Assembly (NCBI RefSeq): GCF_000143415.4
Contig: NW_003314370.1
Span: forward strand, 1 to 23,247
Length of the DNA stretch: 23,247 nt
Direction of reading: 5' to 3'
Origin: Selaginella moellendorffii
Taxonomy: Eukaryota; Streptophyta; Lycopodiopsida; Selaginellales; Selaginellaceae
Shown here: one piece after another, positions 18,805-23,247 of the stretch
How the letters are laid out: every line of letters starts with the position of its first letter
Numbering within the stretch: the first letter of the stretch is position 1
Program-made: the position numbers and the translations under genes
The notes under the pieces: model-generated
What the model saw: the letters and a program-made list of their open reading frames with translations, nothing else
The model's database searches: none
Told to the model about the DNA's origin: nothing

Positions 18805-21800
18805 TCAGGGGTCTCTTGTAGATGGGCCGGGATCTGGAGGAACGTCAGAAGGAGGCATCGGCGGATCTGTAGACGGTATTAACTGCTCCTGATCCCTTTG
18901 TATGAAGCGCTTTAACCGCTGCACATGCACAGTCTCCGGAGGATCGGCTTGCTGAACGTCATGCCGAACCTCATAAATTTGTGGTCCAACTTGCCGCAAC
19001 ACCCGATACGGTCCTTTCCACTGCGCAAGGAGCCCCTTAGATAAACCACGTACCGTAAGATGGGGAAAACGGACTAACACCAAATCATCCACTTTGTACT
19101 CCGCAGGTGGACGATGATGGGAATTGTAGCGCCGTTGTTGTCCCACTTGTACGCGGCCTAAGTGTTCAGTAGACTCTGCTCGGACAAGTGGAAGAATGCT
19201 TGTCAAATATTGATCCCATGACCTAGCATCAGGAGCTCGTGGCAATCGCGAAGGTAAACCCAGCTCTGTTGGTAATATTGGATCATGACCATATAGAAGT
19301 TTATATGGTGAAGCACCAACAGAACTCTGCACCCCTGTGACATAGGCATACCGAAGAGACGGCAAATAACCATCCCAATCCGAATGCTGAAAGTTCACAT
19401 ACTTTGCAATCATCCCTTTGAATGTCCGAACAAGCCGTTCTACCAGACCGTCTGATTGTGGATGATAAGCACTTGTAAAAGTGTGGCGTATCCCCAACCG
19501 AGATGTCAAAACATAAAATACCTCAGCCATAAATGCAAGACTATTATCCGAAAGAATCCGCTCTGGACAAGAATGCTGGAACACCACTCGATTGAGGAGG
19601 AAGTATCCAACAGCAGTTGCAGAGGCACTAGCAAGAGCACCAACTTCCACCCAACGAGTCAAGTAGTCAGAAGCAATAATAACATACTCATTGCCAGTAG
19701 TCGATCGTGGAAAAGGTCCTATAAGATCAAACGCCACCAACTCAAACAGACGGGAAACTACAATTGACTCCAACCGTCCTTCCGCAGCACAAAGAGGAGT
19801 ATTACGAGCTTGGCACCAAACACAGCTACGCACATACCGGATAATATCACGTCGCATCTCTGGCCAATAGAAAGACCTGCGCAGTTTCTCGGTGACACGA
19901 CGGTGTCCCATATGCCCACCTAGAATAGGAGAATCATGGTAGGCATGGAGAAACCGCGGAATAAACACCAAAGGCACCACCAGCCGTAAATAATCATCAG
20001 GATCCGTCCCCACAAAATAAAGAAGGCCATCTTCAAGGCGATATTGAGAATGTAAATGCCGGAAAGGCAAGTCATCAGCAAGTGATGCAGGATTCTCAAA
20101 CCCATCTTGAAGCCTTCGAATCCACGGCTCAATCTTTTGAGCCGCGCGAACCTCATCAAGAGAAGGTAGATCTTGCTCTGCGCCATGTGGACACTGAACG
20201 TCAAGGACAGCAACCGCCGACGGCATAGAATCCTCATCTAGAAAATCCACAGATGCTGGAACAACAGGTTCGTCAGAAACATGAGAAGTGAGTGGAGAAG
20301 GAAGAGGAGCTCGAGAAAGGGCATCAGCATCAGCCATAAAACTCCCTGGGCGATGAACAACATCGAAATCATATATCTGAAGCTTCAAAGCCCATCAAGC
20401 CGTACGACCAACCAGGTTCTTCCGCTTTAATAATGAAGTAACAGCAGCATCGTCACCTTCAAGTAACGTCTGAGAACCATGTAGATATGCATGAAGTTTC
20501 TCGAAACCCCAGACTGCTGCTAAACACTCCTTCTCCGTCGTGGAGTAATTCATCTCCACTGGTTGTAATGTACGGCTTATGTATGCAATGGGATGGCACT
20601 GACCAGGCACACTCGAGCTCTCTTGCATCAACACACCTCCAAGACCAATGTCAAAAGCATCCACGCGCAAAATAAAAGGTCGAGTGTATTCAGGATATGC
20701 CAAAACTGGAGGAGTCGTCAATAGCTCTTTGAGATTCACGAACGCTCGCTCACAATCCGGAGACCAGATGAAAGATGACGTTGATGACTTCAACAATGCT
20801 CGCAATGGTGTAGTGCGATCGGAAAGATGATCCACAAAACGACCGAGATACTGCACCTTACCCAAAAAGCGCTGCACATCATTCACACACTTCGGAGTAG
20901 GGAACTTTAGAACAGCCACAAGTTTGTCAGGATCAACTTGCAAACCCTCATGAGAAATACGGTACCCAAGATAAGTTGTGTCCTTGGACCCAAACACGCA
21001 CTTTGACCGCTTCAACTTTAAACCAACGTCGCGTAGCTGATCCAATACTTTACAAACATCACGAACGTGCTCCTCCCACGTCCCCTCCGAGTGGATCAAG
21101 ACATCATCAATGAAGTCAGCCGTCACCTCCGGCATATTGCAAAGAACCTTGTCCATCATCCGCTGAAAAGTTGCTGGAGCATTGTTCAAACCAAACGGCA
21201 TCACCAAGAACTTGTACAAACCAAATGGTGTATGAAAAGCAGTCTTAGGAATATCTTCTTTGGCCATCGGTACTTGCCAATACCCAGAAGCAAGATCTAG
21301 CTTGGTGAACCAACGACTTCGCCCCAAACGATCCAAGAGATCAGCAGTGTGAGGAAGAGGGTACACGTCCGGGATCGTCACTTCATTTAACGGACGATAG
21401 TCAATGCAGAAATGAATACTCCCATCAGGCTTCGTCACAAGATGAGGTTCACATGCCCAAAGACTCCGCGACTTCCGAATAACACCCTTCTCCAACATCT
21501 CCTTGACGTTTGCACGTAAAATCTTGATCTCCTTGGGTGACCGACGACGAACAGAAACCTTGATTGGACGAGCATCCCCGGTTGGAATGGGATGACGTGT
21601 GGCAATCTTGGCCCCAGATGAGAGGTCAAATTCAAAGAGATCAGAATACTCCTTCATGAGCTGGTCAACAGCTGCAACACAAAGATCATCGGAGGGATTG
21701 GAAAAGGGAAAAGCAGAACAAGATGGAAACACAAGAGGAAATAGTGGAGGAACAAAAGTAATGGAAGCAGAGGTAGAAGTAGAGGGACGAAGAGGTATGG

Positions 21801-22293
21801 AAGTGAGAGGAATGGATGAAACATAAGGAAGTATGAGACAAGGGGGAGAAGCCTCAAAGTCACACTTGGCATGATTGCGCTGCAATCAATCCATACCAAG
21901 AATGAGGTCAAAAGCTTGACTCGGCACCACCCGCAACGACTGCAACTCAAGCTCGAGATCGCCCACACGCACAACCAGGTCTGCCTCATCTCGTGCACAT
22001 GCATGTGTACGGCCGTTGCCATAAAGAATGAAGACTGGATCCGCCGCACGACGCAAGTGTAGACGACAACGTGTGGCAACAGGTCGAGCAATAGAAGATA
22101 AACTCGAACCTGTATCAACCAACATGGAGAGAAGAATAGAAGACCTCTTGTTATAAAAACGAGTTTGGAAAGTAAACACTGGATGAACCGGTGCCGAGTG
22201 AACCCCTTGATGATACTCCCGAAAGAAAGATGGAGGGGTCACTAACTTATTCACGCAAGGTCCCTCCATTACTCGCGCGATTCCTCGTTTCCC
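18805..22293 (-). pseudogene. pol: Retrotransposon pol: protease, RT, RNase H, integrase, two in-frame stops
   Basis: All of pol lies in one frame (open from 22404, used from the slip site at 22293). Protease: LVDTGSS (DTG at 22116-22108) to LGMD, then TGA at 21888-21886 where a Trp codon is expected. RT: FTKLDLASGYWQV with the first Asp; the catalytic box is FIDD (21114-21103) rather than YIDD. RNase H: RVDAFDIGLGG, TTEKECLAA and DADALSR; a TGA at 20397-20395 falls before WALKLQ. Integrase: zinc-binding H..H..CVWC, DDE residues D221, D281 and E317 (numbered from 20388; 35 residues between the last two), then a KGPYRVL GPY/F module. No chromodomain. Catalytic residues otherwise look intact, so decay is recent. 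Confidence 0.93.
22230..22293 (-). promoter_or_regulatory. Candidate programmed -1 ribosomal frameshift signal (slippery site plus pseudoknot)
   Basis: On the - strand, G-GGA-AAC (22293-22287) is split exactly as X-XXY-YYZ in the gag frame. A spacer GAGGAA (22286-22281) follows. Stem 1 is TCGCGCGA (22280-22273) with TTGCGTGA (22258-22251): 8 pairs, two of them G-U. Stem 2 is ATGGAGGG (22269-22262) with CCCTCCAT (22237-22230): 8 pairs. Loops are 3, 3 and 13 nt, in H-type pseudoknot order. The gag stop TAA is at 22271-22269, and pol continues in the -1 frame. Inference from sequence; no folding program was run. Confidence 0.65.
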
Positions 22294-23200
22294 AAATACA
22301 CCTCGGTATCCAAACCTTCCATCGCAGCAGCACCAACGGGACGTTGCTGACGCTAAGGTCTCCACCCAGGAAATGGAGGTCGCCAATCCGGAAAGCGCCG
22401 ACAACGCCGATAAGTATGACCAACTTCATCACATGCCCAGCAACGAACATCACGGCCACGACCACGTCCTCGCCCTTGTCCTTGGACTTGAGTAGCAACA
22501 GCATCAACCTCCATTGGGACAGGACTATCACTCATAGGAAGTGGAGCTGAAGGACGTGCAGCGAGAAGCAGAAGAGGCGACGTCTCATAACGTTGTGCCA
22601 AGCGAAGAGCATCGTCAAGGGTGGCAGGAGCAAGTGCATGCACAAGGCCAACAAGATCTTGACGAAGTGCTGGCGACAACATTCCTAGCTTGATCCGCTC
22701 CGCATATTAGGCTCCACACGAAGCAAAAGACTTCAGAAACGAACGCCAAATTGCATCACCGACTCAGATGGCTCTTGGCAAAGACGATGCAATTGTTGGA
22801 AGGCATCGTCACAATCGTCGGCATGTCCGAAGGCGCGTTTGAAGACGTCCGGAAGAACACTCCAATCCCCATGAGTGGCCGCACTCAATCCATTGTACCA
22901 CTGCAATGCCGTCCCTTGGAGACACGTGGGAAACTCACGCAAACGTCGAGCATCATCCCAAGAATGATATGTGGCAATCACCGTGAAGTGATTGAACCAA
23001 TGGTACACATCATCCCCAGAATTCCCCCGAAAGAACTCCGGTCGAACGCGAGGATTAGCACCAAGAGCAGGAGGAGTTAAACCACGTGCCGTGAATGCTG
23101 CCATCAATTGAGTTTGGTTGTTCAATTGCAAGCGCATAGCATCAAGCAAGTGAACCAACTGCTGCTCTAGAGTCAAAGGAGGAGATTGCGGATCGGCCAT
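22269..23200 (-). pseudogene. gag: Retrotransposon gag (capsid and zinc knuckle), with one frameshift and two nonsense codons
   Basis: Gag forms the particle that packages element RNA. Seen: from ATG 23200, 155 codons hold a retrotransposon gag/capsid core (RPEFFRGNSGDDVYHWFNHF, then LQGTALQWYNGL) and end at TGA 22735-22733. The frame then shifts by one base near 22703-22712, as if one base were deleted. The new frame continues through ALRQDL and an RG-rich linker to the CCHC knuckle CWACDEVGHTYRRC (22442-22401). TAG follows at 22355-22353. Past this TAG the gag frame stays open for 27 codons to TAA at 22271-22269, which overlaps pol. I take that TAA as the original gag end. A single CCHC knuckle is normal for the superfamily. 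Confidence 0.88.
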
Positions 23201-23247
23201 GAAGATGAACGAAAAAGAAAAAGCAAAAGAAGAGAAATGACAAAAAG
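23201..23247 (-). other. Retrotransposon 5' leader (partial)
   Basis: A short pyrimidine-rich leader (on the - strand) precedes the gag ATG. The primer-binding site and 5' LTR must lie beyond the window edge. Confidence 0.5.

Larger units (their letters stand above)
18598..23247 (-). mobile_element. Ty3/gypsy-type LTR retrotransposon, 3' LTR to gag (5' LTR beyond window)
   Basis: The element runs leftward. In its own 5'-3' order come gag (from 23200), the gag/pol junction (about 22290), protease, RT, RNase H, integrase (to 18805), polypurine tract and 3' LTR (18772-18598). The domain order RT-RNaseH-integrase defines the Ty3/gypsy superfamily. Integrase ends in a GPY/F module and then a Pro/Ser-rich tail, with no chromodomain, so it is not a typical plant chromovirus. 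It could belong to a lycophyte non-chromovirus lineage (for example Selgy), but I could not test this. The copy is inactive in cis: four nonsense codons and one frameshift. Target-site duplication cannot be checked because the other end is outside. Confidence 0.95.

Noticed and set aside
19456-20237. Open frames overlapping integrase (103 codons on + at 19456-19767; 105 codons on - at 19920-20237 in another frame)
   Set aside because: They overlap the well-supported integrase frame and show no protein family features.
22353-22404. Frameshift site within the present gag/pol overlap before the TAG
   Set aside because: No X-XXY-YYZ heptamer occurs in the gag frame there. The good heptamer lies after the TAG, which argues that the TAG is secondary.

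Overview
The window looks like nuclear DNA from a lycophyte, most plausibly Selaginella. Three things point there: very short spliceosomal introns (48-64 bp throughout the 19-exon gene), plant-only gene families (a GAUT13/14-type pectin glycosyltransferase and a plant organelle PPR protein), and a PPR protein built almost wholly from 31-residue SS-type motifs, which are typical of lycophytes. This assignment is inference; no species marker was searched.

Positions 1-12279 are compact and gene-rich. On the + strand lie the 3' end of a MATE transporter (1-667, with an apparent 1-nt frameshift), the RNA polymerase I/III subunit RPAC19 (934-1417, 3 exons), a complete organelle-type TypA/BipA translational GTPase (1915-4916, 19 exons, 661 aa) and a mitochondrial phosphate carrier (5400-6979, 6 exons, 344 aa or longer). 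On the - strand lie a complete GAUT-type galacturonosyltransferase (10018-7916, 6 exons, 531 aa) and a PPR protein (12279-10588, 563 aa). All exon joins were worked out by hand, using GT/AG borders and an unbroken reading frame. The genes are independent housekeeping or organelle genes, not an operon.

Positions 12280-18597 form an AT-rich, gene-poor block. It holds microsatellites, a perfect hairpin, a 20-unit 12-bp minisatellite and decayed sequence that I cannot assign.

Positions 18598-23247 hold most of a Ty3/gypsy-type LTR retrotransposon on the - strand: a 175-bp 3' LTR, a polypurine tract, pol (protease, RT, RNase H, integrase with no chromodomain) and gag with one zinc knuckle. Its 5' LTR lies beyond the window. 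The copy is dead but little decayed: one frameshift and four nonsense codons, all explainable as C-to-T or G-to-A changes. The most interesting signal is at the gag/pol junction. A GGGAAAC slippery heptamer sits in the gag frame, followed by a 6-nt spacer and a potential H-type pseudoknot, with pol in exactly the -1 frame. That would be a retrovirus-style programmed frameshift in a plant Ty3/gypsy element.
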